In this document: positions 51,473 to 60,438 of the stretch, in pieces
Numbering within the stretch: the first letter of the stretch is position 1
Layout of the letters: each line of letters opens with the position of its first letter
Assembly: GCF_015355755.1 (NCBI RefSeq)
Contig: NZ_JACVEE010000002.1
Coordinates: 434,001-498,000 of the forward strand
DNA length: 64,000 nucleotides
Direction: 5' to 3'
From: Nocardia sp. XZ_19_385
GTDB lineage: Bacteria > Actinomycetota > Actinomycetes > Mycobacteriales > Mycobacteriaceae
Notes under the pieces: generated by a model
What the model saw: only the letters and a program-made list of their open reading frames with translations
The model's database searches: none
What the model was told of the DNA's origin: nothing
Translations under genes and position numbers: made by a program

Positions 51473-52825
51473 CTAGATAGACGCAGTGCGCGTGCGATCG
51501 CCCGGGACGCCGTAGAGCCCGTTGAGCAACACGTCGTGGCCTTCCCGGTGCGCGAGTGCGGCGTGGAAGTCACCCAGCGCGGCCGAGTAGCTGGCGAGCA
51601 GACCGTCCGCGGTGTGTTCCCAGGAGAAGTTCCGGGCGTGCCGCACCGCGCCGGCGCTCATCCGGCGTAGTCGATTCGGGTCGTCGAGCAGGGAGCCGAG
51701 CGCGGCCGCCCAGTCCGGGATGTAGTGGCCGGGCACCAGCAGGCCGGTCTCGCCGTGCCGCACGGCGGTGCTGAGTCCGCCCACGTCCGCGGCGAGCACG
51801 GGGGTGCCGCTGGCCTGCGCTTCGATCGCGACCAGGCCGAAGGATTCGTTATGACTGGGCACCGCAACGAGATCCGCGGCCCGATACACCTCGACCAGGC
51901 GGTCCGGCGGTTGCGGCGGCAGGAACGTGACGTGGTCGGCGATGCCGAGTTCGGCGGCCAGGCGGATCAGCGAATCCGGACGTTCCAGGCCGGTGCCGGA
52001 GGGGCCGCCGACGATCAGCACGCGCAGGTTGCGCTGCGGGTCTTCGTCGAGCAGCACGGCGGCGGCGCGGATCAGGACGTCCGGCGCCTTCAGCGGCTGG
52101 ATGCGCCCGATGAACGCGACGATCTGCTCGTCGGGGCGCAGGCCGAGTGCGGCGCGGGCGCGGAGCTTGTCGCCGGGGTGGTATCTGCCGAGGTCGGCGC
52201 CGGGCGGGACGATGTCGATGTGGCGGGCTTCGGCGCCGTACAGCTCGATCAGCTGCCGGGCCTCCTCCGCGGTGTTCGCGACCAGCCGGTCCGCTTCGAC
52301 GACGATCTGCTTCTCGCCGATTTCCCGGGTGGCGGGTTCGGGACAGTCACCTTCGGCGAGCGCGCGGTTCTTCACCGCGGCGAGGGTGTGCGCGGTGTGC
52401 ACCAGCGGCACCCGCCAGCGGTCCCGGGCCAGCCAGCCGACCTGCCCGGACAGCCAGTAGTGCGAGTGCACCAGGTCGTAATAGCCGGGTAGGTGCCGCG
52501 CCTCTTGGCGCAGCACCTCGGCGGTGAAGGGGCACAGCTGGGTCGGCAGTTCGTGCTTGTCCAGGCCCTCGAACGGGCCCGCCACCACATTGCGCACCAG
52601 GACCCCGGGCGCCGCCTCCTGCACGGGCGGCATATTCGACGAGGTCGCGCGGGTGAAGATCTCCACTTCGATACCGCGCCGGGCCAGTTGCAGGGCCGTT
52701 TGCAGGACGTAGACGTTCATCCCGCCCGCGTCACCCATGCCCGGTTGGGCAAGTGGTGAGGTGTGCACCGACAACACGGCGATCCGATTCGGCCGTAGGT
52801 CCGGGCGTTGACTCACATCATCCAT
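51473..52825 (-). CDS. mshA: Mycothiol glycosyltransferase MshA
   Basis: 450 residues. First step of mycothiol synthesis: joins N-acetylglucosamine from UDP-GlcNAc to inositol-3-phosphate. GT-B fold; N-terminal [20 protein letters not shown], central [17 protein letters not shown], and the GT4 motif [19 protein letters not shown] are present. Mycothiol is the main thiol of actinobacteria, and this gene fixes the lineage. Followed by the ybjN-like gene. Confidence 0.95.
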   Translation of the reverse strand: MDDVSQRPDLRPNRIAVLSVHTSPLAQPGMGDAGGMNVYVLQTALQLARRGIEVEIFTRATSSNMPPVQEAAPGVLVRNVVAGPFEGLDKHELPTQLCPFTAEVLRQEARHLPGYYDLVHSHYWLSGQVGWLARDRWRVPLVHTAHTLAAVKNRALAEGDCPEPATREIGEKQIVVEADRLVANTAEEARQLIELYGAEARHIDIVPPGADLGRYHPGDKLRARAALGLRPDEQIVAFIGRIQPLKAPDVLIRAAAVLLDEDPQRNLRVLIVGGPSGTGLERPDSLIRLAAELGIADHVTFLPPQPPDRLVEVYRAADLVAVPSHNESFGLVAIEAQASGTPVLAADVGGLSTAVRHGETGLLVPGHYIPDWAAALGSLLDDPNRLRRMSAGAVRHARNFSWEHTADGLLASYSAALGDFHAALAHREGHDVLLNGLYGVPGDRTRTASI

Positions 52826-52965
52826 AGTGCACGGTGCATCACCGGCCCAGACGGCCCGGAGCGGGGCAAGTGACCGCGATCACAGGGATTTTGTGAGCAC
52901 GATCACGCCGCTCAGGGTGCTGAACTCGAAAGTATGTGCTATTAGACGAATTCGCTATCGATGCC

Positions 52966-53784
52966 TCAGAGGTTGTCGATGAATTCGGTTACCTCGGCGA
53001 CGAATCGGGGGCGGTCCTCGATGAAGAGGCCGTGCTGGGCATCGTCCCAGGTCGAGATGCGGGCGTCCGGGACAGCCTCGGCGATGTAGCGGCCGTTGGC
53101 GATCGGCACCACCGGGTCGGCGGTGCCGTGCTGGACCAGCACCGGGATATCCAGGCTGCGCAGGGTTTCGGTGTTGTCGACCGTGCGGACGAACAGGGCT
53201 TTGCGGACGGCGGGCGGGGTGGACAGGCTGCCGCCGAACAAGCGCTGAGCGTCGACGCCCTTGTCCGCGCCGGGGCCGGTGTTGGCATTGCCGAAGGCGG
53301 CGAACGCGCGAGTGGCGCGGCCCGCGCTCTCCTCGAACACCCCGGGGATCGCGGCGTTCATCGCGGTTCCGGTTTCCGCGCCGGGCGCGCGGCCGATATT
53401 GGCCATCGAACCGGTGTAGATCACCCCGGCGACCGCTCCGGTGCCGAAGGCGGTCAGGTAGTCGCTGATCACGATGCCGCCGTAGGACCAGCCGAGCAGT
53501 ACAGCGCCGGTGTCGATGCTCTCGGCGGTCAGGACGGCGGCGATATCGGCGGCCCAGTTCTTCGGGTCGTCGTATCCGGCGGCGGGGATGTCGGAGTAGC
53601 CGTGGCCGCGCAGGTCGAGGGCGATTACCCGGTAGCGCTCGGCCAGGTCGTCGGCGGCGGCGCCCCAGCAGCGCAGATTGGCCGACCAGCCGTGCACCAG
53701 CACCAGCGGGCGCGCGTCGGCGGGCCCGTTCACCTGGTAGACGATGGTGGTTCCGTCCGCGCTGACCGCTTCCCGTATAGCCAT
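52966..53784 (-). CDS. Alpha/beta hydrolase
   Basis: 272 residues from the ATG 53782-53784. Oxyanion loop LVHGWSANLRCW, nucleophile elbow LLGWSYGGIVISDYL, acid residue in HGTADPVVPIANG and His in WDDAQHGLFIEDRP: a full catalytic triad. Probably an esterase or haloperoxidase-like enzyme. TAGCCT seven bases before the start fits a leaderless transcript and supports this start over the GTG at 53805. Substrate unknown. Confidence 0.75.
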   Translation of the reverse strand: MAIREAVSADGTTIVYQVNGPADARPLVLVHGWSANLRCWGAAADDLAERYRVIALDLRGHGYSDIPAAGYDDPKNWAADIAAVLTAESIDTGAVLLGWSYGGIVISDYLTAFGTGAVAGVIYTGSMANIGRAPGAETGTAMNAAIPGVFEESAGRATRAFAAFGNANTGPGADKGVDAQRLFGGSLSTPPAVRKALFVRTVDNTETLRSLDIPVLVQHGTADPVVPIANGRYIAEAVPDARISTWDDAQHGLFIEDRPRFVAEVTEFIDNL

Positions 53785-53791
53785 GTCCCAC

Positions 53792-53797
53792 AGGCTA
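53792..53797 (-). promoter_or_regulatory. Leaderless -10 element for the alpha/beta hydrolase
   Basis: TAGCCT on the minus strand, seven bases before the ATG. Confidence 0.45.
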
Positions 53798-53946
53798 GCG
53801 GGCACCCGGCCCGGGCAAATGCGGCGTCAAGATTGCGCCACCGAGCGTCAAGGCAGCGTTAGTGGTCGCACCGACCGCGCGGCGACCGGCGTAGTCCTGA
53901 CATCGGCCCCGCATACCGAACAGCGGGGACAACATCTGGAGACACC

Positions 53947-55287
53947 GTGACCCTGCTCGACATGTTTCCTTCGCTGGGATCGACCATGGCACCGCGCTTG
54001 GCCCCCACGGTGTGGCCGGCCGACACCCACTACGACGCCGACGGCCGGATCACCGTCGCCGGGGTCGCCCTCGCCGACATCGCGGACCAGTACGGCACCG
54101 CCACCTACGTGCTCGCCGAGGACGAGGTGCGCGGCCGCTGCCGGTCCTACCGGAAGCATTTCCCGGACGCGGAGATCATCTACGCGGGCAAGGCGCTGCT
54201 GACCCGTGCGGTGGCCGAATGGGTGACCGCCGAAGGGCTTTCCCTCGACGTCTGCTCCGCGGGCGAACTGGCCATCGCCCTGGCGGCCGGTGTCGATCCG
54301 GAACGAATCGTGCTGCACGGCAACGGCAAACCGTGCCACGAACTGCGGGCCGCGGTGCACGCCGGTGTCGGCCGGATCGTCATCGATTCGCTGAACGAGA
54401 TCCCGCTGATCGCGGCGCTGGCCACGCGGCCGCAGCGGGTGCTGCTGCGCATCTCCCCCGACATCGATATCGACTCCCACCCCGCCGTCCGCACCGGCGT
54501 AGCCGACCAGAAATTCGGCTTCCCGGTCGGTAGCGCGCTCGCCGCCGAAGCCGTGGAACGCGTTCTGCGCCAGCCGAATCTGCGGCTCGTCGGCTTCCAC
54601 TGCCACCTCGGTTCGCAGATCCACGACACCTTCCCCTACGGCGAGGCGGTCCGGCGCCTCGTCGCCGCCATGGCCGCCGTGCGCGACCAGCACGGCCACA
54701 CCTTGGCCGAACTGGATCTCGGCGGCGGGCACGCGGTGGCCTACCGCTGCGGTGACCCCGAGATGGATCTGCCGGAACTCGCCGATGTCATCGAAGACTC
54801 GCTCGACGCCGCCTGTGCGCGGCACGGTTTCCCGCGCCCGCGGATCGCGCTGGAACCGGGCCGGGCCATCGTCGCGCGGGCCGGGCTGACGCTGTACCGG
54901 GTGCTGTCGGTCAAGCGCATCGACGGCGGCCGCACCTACGTCACCGTCGACGGCGGGATGAGCGACAACCCGCGCGTCGCGCTGTACGGCGCGCGCTACG
55001 ACGCCGTGCTCGCCAATCGCCATCCCATCGGGCCGGAAATGACCGCCACCATCGCCGGTCGCTACTGCGAGGCGGGCGATATTCTCGCCGCCGACGTGCG
55101 GCTGCCCGCGGACCTGCATCCCGGCGAGGTGCTCGCGGTGCCCGTCACCGGCGCGTACCACCACAGCCTGGCCTCCACCTACAACGGTGTCGGCCGGCCG
55201 CCGATCGTCGCGATCAAGGACGGCCGCTGCCGGGAGCTGCTCCGGCGCGAGACCGCCGCCGATCTCTTGAGCCGCGACGTGGGGTGA
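53947..55287 (+). CDS. Diaminopimelate/ornithine decarboxylase-family enzyme (LysA-like)
   Basis: 446 residues. Fold-type III PLP barrel: PLP lysine in YAGKALLT, HCHLGSQIHDTFP, GGGHAVAYR, EPGRAIVARAG; C-terminal domain with the catalytic Cys in GRYCEAGDIL and VPVTGAYHHSLASTYNGV. Resembles DapDC and decarboxylates meso-diaminopimelate or a related diamino acid. The N-terminus (about 40 residues) is longer than usual. LysA is normally near thrA and argS; here the neighbours are a hydrolase and an SDR, so it may be a second paralogue. Confidence 0.75.
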   Translation: MTLLDMFPSLGSTMAPRLAPTVWPADTHYDADGRITVAGVALADIADQYGTATYVLAEDEVRGRCRSYRKHFPDAEIIYAGKALLTRAVAEWVTAEGLSLDVCSAGELAIALAAGVDPERIVLHGNGKPCHELRAAVHAGVGRIVIDSLNEIPLIAALATRPQRVLLRISPDIDIDSHPAVRTGVADQKFGFPVGSALAAEAVERVLRQPNLRLVGFHCHLGSQIHDTFPYGEAVRRLVAAMAAVRDQHGHTLAELDLGGGHAVAYRCGDPEMDLPELADVIEDSLDAACARHGFPRPRIALEPGRAIVARAGLTLYRVLSVKRIDGGRTYVTVDGGMSDNPRVALYGARYDAVLANRHPIGPEMTATIAGRYCEAGDILAADVRLPADLHPGEVLAVPVTGAYHHSLASTYNGVGRPPIVAIKDGRCRELLRRETAADLLSRDVG

Positions 55288-55326
55288 TCCAGGCGACATC
55301 CCCGGGCCTGGCAAACAGCTGGCACC

Positions 55327-55332
55327 TAGGAT
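55327..55332 (+). promoter_or_regulatory. Leaderless -10 element for the SDR gene
   Basis: TAGGAT eight bases before the ATG at 55341. Confidence 0.45.
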
Positions 55333-55340
55333 CGGTGCTC

Positions 55341-56078
55341 ATGAGTAAGCGCAGCGCGGTAGTGACCGGGGCTAGTTCGGGCATCGGCGAAGCCACCGCC
55401 CGGGAGCTCGCCAAGCAGGGGTTTCACGTCTACGTCGGCGCGCGCCGGCTCGACCGGCTCCAGCGCCTCGCCGACGAAATCGGCGGCACCGCACTGGAAC
55501 TCGATGTCACCTCCGACGAATCGGTGCGCGCGTTCTGCGACGCCGTGCCCGAGGCCGCGGTGCTGGTCAACAACGCGGGCGGCGCGAAAGGCCTGGCCAC
55601 GGTGGCCGAGGCCGATCTCGACGACTGGCGCTGGATGTGGGAGACCAACGTGCTGGGCACGTTGCGGGTCACCAAGGCGCTGCTGCCGAAGCTGATCGGT
55701 TCCGGCGACGGGCTGATCGTCACCATCACCTCGGTCGCCGCGTTCCAGCACTACGACAACGGGTCCGGATACACCTCCGCCAAACACGCGCAGGCGGTGC
55801 TGCATCGGACGCTGCGGGGCGAGCTGCTCGGAAAGCCGGTGCGGCTCACCGAGATCGCGCCGGGTGCGGTGGAGACCGAGTTCTCGCTGGTGCGGTTCGA
55901 CGGTGATGAGGAGCGGGCCGCGAAGGTGTACGACGGTATCGATCCGCTGGTGGCGGCGGACGTCGCGGAGATCGTCGGGTTCGTGGCGTCGCGGCCGCCG
56001 CATGTGAATTTGGATCAGATCATCGTCCGGCCGCGGGATCAGGGGACCGAAGCCGGCCGGTTCGCTCGCCGCAGCTGA
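55341..56078 (+). CDS. Short-chain dehydrogenase/reductase (Rv0484c-like)
   Basis: 245 residues. Cofactor loop AVVTGASSGIGEATARELAK; NNAG motif in LVNNAGGAKGL; active-site Ser in ITSVAAF and YTSAKHAQ with Tyr and Lys. NAD(P)-dependent. The neighbourhood matches Rv0484c. The ATG has a TAGGAT element but no ribosome site. The substrate is unknown. Confidence 0.85.
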   Translation: MSKRSAVVTGASSGIGEATARELAKQGFHVYVGARRLDRLQRLADEIGGTALELDVTSDESVRAFCDAVPEAAVLVNNAGGAKGLATVAEADLDDWRWMWETNVLGTLRVTKALLPKLIGSGDGLIVTITSVAAFQHYDNGSGYTSAKHAQAVLHRTLRGELLGKPVRLTEIAPGAVETEFSLVRFDGDEERAAKVYDGIDPLVAADVAEIVGFVASRPPHVNLDQIIVRPRDQGTEAGRFARRS

Positions 56079-56099
56079 ACGCCGCGACGTTCTCGGCGC

Positions 56100-57326
56100 T
56101 TACCGCGGCGCGGCCGGTGCGACCGGGGTGGCCGAAATCTGGGCGGGCTTGCCCTGCGCCGCCGACATCGTCTTCCACTGCTCCCACGAGATGGTCCAGT
56201 CGTAGATGTCCCCGTCGGACGCCGACAGCGGGATCGAGGTGCCGGTGACCTCGACCGGGTCGCCGTAGAGCACCGTTACGAAGTATTCGTGCGCGTTCTC
56301 GGTGGACAGGTTGATGCACCCGTTGGTGACGTTCGAGTTGCCCTGCGCGGCCGATGATTCCGGGTTGGCGTGGATGAACTCGCCGTTGTTGGAGATGCGC
56401 ACGGCCCAGCGCTCGTCGACATTGGTGTAGAACGGCGGGTTCGACATCTTGACGAGCTCGTGCTTCTCGCTGACCACGTGGATACCGGAGCGGGTCACGT
56501 TGCGCGGCTCGTTGCCCTCGCCGTAGCTGGCCGGGAAGTCCATCACGACCTGCCCGTCACGGACCACCTGCATGCGGTGGCTGGGGGCGTTGGCCTTAAC
56601 GATCTGGCTACGGCCGATGGTGAAGTCGGAGGTGAGGTCGGAGTCGCCGTACAGGCCGTCGCCCATGTCCAGCCCGTAGAGCTTGGCCGAGACCTGCACG
56701 GTGGTGCCGGGCTGCCAGTAGTTCTTGGGCCGCCAGTGCAGGCGGGAGCCGCCGTTGTCGTCGGGGAACCAGGCCCACGCGCCTTCGGTCTGCGGGTTGG
56801 TGGTGACGGTGATGGCCTTCTCCACCTCGGCCTTGTTCGAGACGTGGCCCTTGAACTGCAGGATGATCGGCGCACCGATGCCGACCTCCTGGCCGTCGGC
56901 GATCTGGAAGGTCGCACCGGCGGTGGACTTCGGGGCCACCGTGTGGAAGGTGCCCTCGATCGGGACCGGCTGGTTGTCGGCGCCGCGCGCGGTACCGGTC
57001 CAGGTGTAGGCCGCGTCGTAGCCGAGCGGTTCGGTGATCTTGTAACTGCGCTTGTCCGGGCTCAATTCGCCCTTGACCTGCTTACCGCCGGCGTTGCTCA
57101 GGGCGACCTGATCGATGACGCCATTGCTGACGTCGACCGAGACCGGCGCGGTCGGATTGACGTCCTCCGCGTCGCTGCCGGGGGTGATCGTCACCTTCGC
57201 GACCGGGCCGCCCGCCTCGGCGTGACCGCCCTCCTCCTTCGAGCAGCCCGCCACAAGGGCGATGACTACGAGGAGAAGCATCGACAGGACGCCGACCGGT
57301 CTGCGGATCACGGGACGGTTGTTCAC
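56100..57326 (-). CDS. L,D-transpeptidase lipoprotein (LprQ/LdtMt5-like)
   Basis: 408 residues. Signal peptide with lipobox VAGCSK; two Ig-like domains (about 35-240); YkuD catalytic domain with HANPESSAAQGNSN, then TNGCINLS containing the cysteine nucleophile; proline/alanine tail. It crosslinks peptidoglycan by 3-3 bonds outside the membrane. It matches Rv0483. The canonical motif has His before Gly-Cys; here it is Asn. Next to murB, which supports a wall role. Confidence 0.85.
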   Translation of the reverse strand: MNNRPVIRRPVGVLSMLLLVVIALVAGCSKEEGGHAEAGGPVAKVTITPGSDAEDVNPTAPVSVDVSNGVIDQVALSNAGGKQVKGELSPDKRSYKITEPLGYDAAYTWTGTARGADNQPVPIEGTFHTVAPKSTAGATFQIADGQEVGIGAPIILQFKGHVSNKAEVEKAITVTTNPQTEGAWAWFPDDNGGSRLHWRPKNYWQPGTTVQVSAKLYGLDMGDGLYGDSDLTSDFTIGRSQIVKANAPSHRMQVVRDGQVVMDFPASYGEGNEPRNVTRSGIHVVSEKHELVKMSNPPFYTNVDERWAVRISNNGEFIHANPESSAAQGNSNVTNGCINLSTENAHEYFVTVLYGDPVEVTGTSIPLSASDGDIYDWTISWEQWKTMSAAQGKPAQISATPVAPAAPR

Positions 57327-57395
57327 TGTCTCGAATTTACCCGCGAGGGTTAGTTCGATCGGCTATCAAAGCGGCAGGATGCCCGTTTTGCCTGG

Positions 57396-58502
57396 TTAGA
57401 GGGTCAGGCCGACCGTCACCGGTTCCGGCTCCAGATGGATACCGAAGCGGGCCTCCACACCCTCGCGCACTTTCCGGGCCAAGGCCACCAGCTCGCCCGC
57501 GGTGGCAGCCCCCCGGTTCGTCACGGCCAGCGTGTGTTTCGTGGACAGCCGGGCCGGCGCTTCGGGCCCCGGGAAACCCTTCCCGAAACCGGCCCGTTCG
57601 ATGAGCCAGCCCGCGGAGAATTTGACGCCGTCGGGCGCCGGGTAAGTGGGAATCGTGACATCGCCCACATGGGCGGTAATCAGCGCCCGAATCTCGTCTA
57701 CGCGCGCGTGCGGCACCACCGGATTGGTGAAGAAGGAGCCCGCGCTCCAGGTGTCGTGATCGGCCGGATCGAGCACCATGCCCTTGCCCGCACGCAACCG
57801 CAGCACCACGGCCCGGACCTGCGCGGCCGGACGGGTGCCACCGTCGGTGACCGCCAGCGTGGTGGCCAGCTCGCCATAGCGCAGCGGGGCGCTGGTGCCG
57901 GACGGGTCCAGCGCGAACTCGACCCTGAGGACGACCGCGTCATCGCTGTGCTTGAGCTTGCTGGTGCGGTATCCGAAACCGAGTTCAGCGGGTTCGGCCC
58001 AGCGGGTCGCACCGCTCGCGCGGTCCAGGAGTTCCACCCGGCGCAGCAGGCTCGCGACCTCCACGCCGTAGGCCCCCACGTTCTGCACCGGGGTCGCACC
58101 CGCGGAACCCGGTATGCCGGAAAGACATTCGAGCCCACCGAAGCCCGCGTCGATCGTCTGCGCGACGACACCGTCCCAATTGGCGCCCGCCTCGGCGATC
58201 ACACCGTCGGCACCGAGCTCGACACCCGTCGTCGCGACCTTGACGACTACGCCGTCGAAACCGTCGTCGCTGATCAGGAGATTGGATCCGCCCGCGATCA
58301 ACAGCACCGGAATGCCCTTGCTGTCGAGCGCGCGCACCGTCGCCACCAGCGCCTCCGTGGAGGCGCATTCGGCGACCGTCGCCGGACCGCCGACCCGCAG
58401 CGTCGTCAGGTCCGCGAGCCGCACCGATTCACGCAATTCCGCGCCGCTTCCGGCCAGCAATTCGCGCAAATTGTCCGATGACACCACCCGTGAAGTTCGC
58501 AC
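57396..58502 (-). CDS. murB: UDP-N-acetylenolpyruvoylglucosamine reductase
   Basis: 368 residues from the GTG at 58500-58502. Reduces enolpyruvyl-UDP-GlcNAc to UDP-MurNAc with FAD and NADPH, an essential wall step. FAD part: [60 protein letters not shown] loop; catalytic Ser in [10 protein letters not shown]-terminal Glu region near the end. The start is chosen because TACCGT sits seven bases upstream and the length then matches mycobacterial MurB (369); an ATG at 58529 would run into the divergent gene. Confidence 0.92.
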   Translation of the reverse strand: MRTSRVVSSDNLRELLAGSGAELRESVRLADLTTLRVGGPATVAECASTEALVATVRALDSKGIPVLLIAGGSNLLISDDGFDGVVVKVATTGVELGADGVIAEAGANWDGVVAQTIDAGFGGLECLSGIPGSAGATPVQNVGAYGVEVASLLRRVELLDRASGATRWAEPAELGFGYRTSKLKHSDDAVVLRVEFALDPSGTSAPLRYGELATTLAVTDGGTRPAAQVRAVVLRLRAGKGMVLDPADHDTWSAGSFFTNPVVPHARVDEIRALITAHVGDVTIPTYPAPDGVKFSAGWLIERAGFGKGFPGPEAPARLSTKHTLAVTNRGAATAGELVALARKVREGVEARFGIHLEPEPVTVGLTL

Positions 58503-58509
58503 GCCCCAG

Positions 58510-58519
58510 ACGGTAGCGT
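58510..58519. promoter_or_regulatory. Overlapping divergent -10 elements (murB and DUF2505 gene)
   Basis: ACGGTAGCGT reads as TACCGT on the minus strand (seven bases before the murB GTG) and as TAGCGT on the plus strand (eight bases before the ATG at 58528). The two hexamers share two bases. Confidence 0.5.
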
Positions 58520-58527
58520 GTTCGTCC

Positions 58528-59016
58528 ATGGCTACACCCTTGGCGTACACGGCTCGCTACTCCCACCCGGCCGCCGCCGTCCGCGCGGCGTTCGCCGATG
58601 AGCAGTACTGGAAAGATCGCATCGCCGAGGTCGGCGGGGACAACGCGAAGCTGAATTCGTTCAGCGCCAACGGTGATCAGGTGCGGGTCGAGTTGGTGCA
58701 GGCCATCGCCGCCGAGCTGCTGCCGCCCGCGATCACCGCGGTGCGCCCCGGCGATCTGATCATCCCGCGGGTGGAAAGCTGGACCGGCGATTCGGCGACT
58801 TTCGAGGCGACCGTCGAAGGCGCCCCCGCCCAGGTGCGCGGCACCGTCGCCCTGACCGATGCAGGCACGGGTTCGACCGCGACCGTGCAGGGCGATATCG
58901 AGGTGAAGGTTCCGCTGTTCGGCGGCAAGATCGAGAAGGCCATCCAGGAGCGCCTGACCGAGCTGCTGCAGTCCGAGGAAGAGTTCACCAACACCTGGAT
59001 CGCCTCGCACCGATAG
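58528..59016 (+). CDS. DUF2505 (SRPBCC-like) protein 1
   Basis: 162 residues. A START/SRPBCC-type pocket fold: [56 protein letters not shown], as in Rv0481c. Such proteins often bind lipids or polyketides in the cytoplasm. There is no ribosome site; TAGCGT lies eight bases before the ATG. Paralogue of the next gene. Confidence 0.8.
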   Translation: MATPLAYTARYSHPAAAVRAAFADEQYWKDRIAEVGGDNAKLNSFSANGDQVRVELVQAIAAELLPPAITAVRPGDLIIPRVESWTGDSATFEATVEGAPAQVRGTVALTDAGTGSTATVQGDIEVKVPLFGGKIEKAIQERLTELLQSEEEFTNTWIASHR

Positions 59017-59120
59017 TCGCGCTGCGGCCGGAACCATCAGCTGATCTGTGGTCCCGGCCAAAGTTCGGCCGCGCCCGCTGTGAGATGCGCGCCGAGCGAT
59101 GGGCCAGCAATCGATCCCGG

Positions 59121-59126
59121 TAACGT
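59121..59126 (+). promoter_or_regulatory. Leaderless -10 element for the second DUF2505 gene
   Basis: TAACGT eight bases before the ATG; same layout as the first DUF2505 gene (GGTAnCGTG). Confidence 0.45.
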
Positions 59127-59134
59127 GTGCGGGC

Positions 59135-59656
59135 ATGGCACGTCGATTGGACTACTCCGCTCGGTACCCGCTGCACACCACCAAAGAGCTCTACGAGGCG
59201 CTCTCGACTCGTGAGTATTGGGAAGCGCGGGTCGCGGAAATGCGGAAGTACACGCCGGGTAACGAGGTCGTCAGCCTCGACGTGAGCGACTCGGGCATCG
59301 AGGTCGTGCTGCACCACACGCTGCCGCGGGAGATGCTGCCCGAGATCGCGCAGGCCGTGATGCGCAAGGACATGATCATCACCCGCAAGGAGAGCTGGGG
59401 CCCGTTCGACGGCGCGGAAACCGTCGGCAAGTTCTCGGCGTCCATCCCGGCCGGCCCCGGTAGCCTCGGCGGCGGAGTTCGCCTGTTCCCCACCGAAACC
59501 GGCTGCACCATGCGCTTCTCGCCGGAGGCGAAGGTGTTCATTCCGATGGTCGGTCCGCGGCTGGAGCAGTTGATGCTGGTGAACCTGGTCGACCTGTTCC
59601 GCGCCGAAGCCGAAGAGACGGTGAAGTGGCTGGAAGCTCGCAACCCCACCAGCTGA
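59135..59656 (+). CDS. DUF2505 (SRPBCC-like) protein 2
   Basis: 173 residues, paralogous to the first (RRLDYSARYPLHTTKELYEA, WEARVAEMRKYTPGNEVVS, GPRLEQLMLVNLVDLF). Start ATG 59135; the in-frame ATG at 59099 is upstream of the promoter element. Its 3' end overlaps the methyltransferase-like gene by 31 bases. Likely lipid or polyketide binding; no catalytic residue can be assigned. Confidence 0.78.
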   Translation: MARRLDYSARYPLHTTKELYEALSTREYWEARVAEMRKYTPGNEVVSLDVSDSGIEVVLHHTLPREMLPEIAQAVMRKDMIITRKESWGPFDGAETVGKFSASIPAGPGSLGGGVRLFPTETGCTMRFSPEAKVFIPMVGPRLEQLMLVNLVDLFRAEAEETVKWLEARNPTS

Positions 59657-60438
59657 GCAAGCCACTCGGGAACATCACCCGGGGCACCACCGGGGTCAAT
59701 CGGTTGCGGCGTAGCGATCGATGGCTGGTTCACGACGAGCTGGTCACCGCGCGGCTGCTGGCCGCCGCGGATCCGCTGGTGGTGGATCTCGGTTACGGGG
59801 CCAGTCCGTGGACGACACTCGAGCTGGCGGCCCGGCTGCGCACGGTGCGCCCGGATGTCCGGGTCGTCGGGCTGGAGATCGATCCGGACCGGGTCGTGCC
59901 CGGTCGCGACGGCGTGACTTTCGCGCGCGGCGGCTTCGAATTGGCCGGGCTGCGACCGGTTTTGGTGCGCGCGTTCAACGTGCTGCGGCAATACCCGGAG
60001 GCGGCGGTGCCCGACGCCTGGGCGCGGATTCTGTCCGGGCTGGCGCCGGACGGGCTGCTGGTCGACGGAACCTGCGATGAGCTGGGCCGCCGCTGCGCCT
60101 GGGTGCTGCTGGACCGTTCCGGCCCGCGGTCGCTGACCTTGGCTTGGGATCCGTTCACGGTGGACAAGCCGTCCGATATCGCCGAGCGACTACCGAAAGC
60201 GTTGATACACCGCAACATTCCCGGTGAACCGGTGCACGCGCTGCTCACCGCGGCGGACCGGGCCTGGGCGCGGGCGGCGCCGCTGGCGCCGTTCGGTCCG
60301 CGCGTGCGCTGGCGGCAAGCGTCGAAGTACTTGCGGGAGGACGGTTTTCCGATCCGGGAGTATCGGCGGCGGATGCGCGATTGCGTGCTGTCGGTGCCGT
60401 GGTCGACGGTGGCGCCGAAAGACACCGCGGCAGTTTAG
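59626..60438 (+). CDS. SAM-dependent methyltransferase-like protein
   Basis: 270 residues. Rossmann start LVVDLGYGASPWTTLELAAR, then VVGLEIDPDRV, RAFNVLRQYPEAAVPDAWAR and ILSGLAPDGLLVDGTC: a class I methyltransferase fold. The target is unknown. The GTG start is inside the end of the DUF2505 gene. It ends four bases into the convergent unknown gene. In the mycobacterial chromosome no such gene is recalled at this point. Confidence 0.65.
   Translation: MAGSSQPHQLSKPLGNITRGTTGVNRLRRSDRWLVHDELVTARLLAAADPLVVDLGYGASPWTTLELAARLRTVRPDVRVVGLEIDPDRVVPGRDGVTFARGGFELAGLRPVLVRAFNVLRQYPEAAVPDAWARILSGLAPDGLLVDGTCDELGRRCAWVLLDRSGPRSLTLAWDPFTVDKPSDIAERLPKALIHRNIPGEPVHALLTAADRAWARAAPLAPFGPRVRWRQASKYLREDGFPIREYRRRMRDCVLSVPWSTVAPKDTAAV

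Noticed and set aside
52826..52965. Possible small RNA gene between mshA and the hydrolase
   Set aside because: Only a short gap with no convincing stem-loop or terminator of its own.
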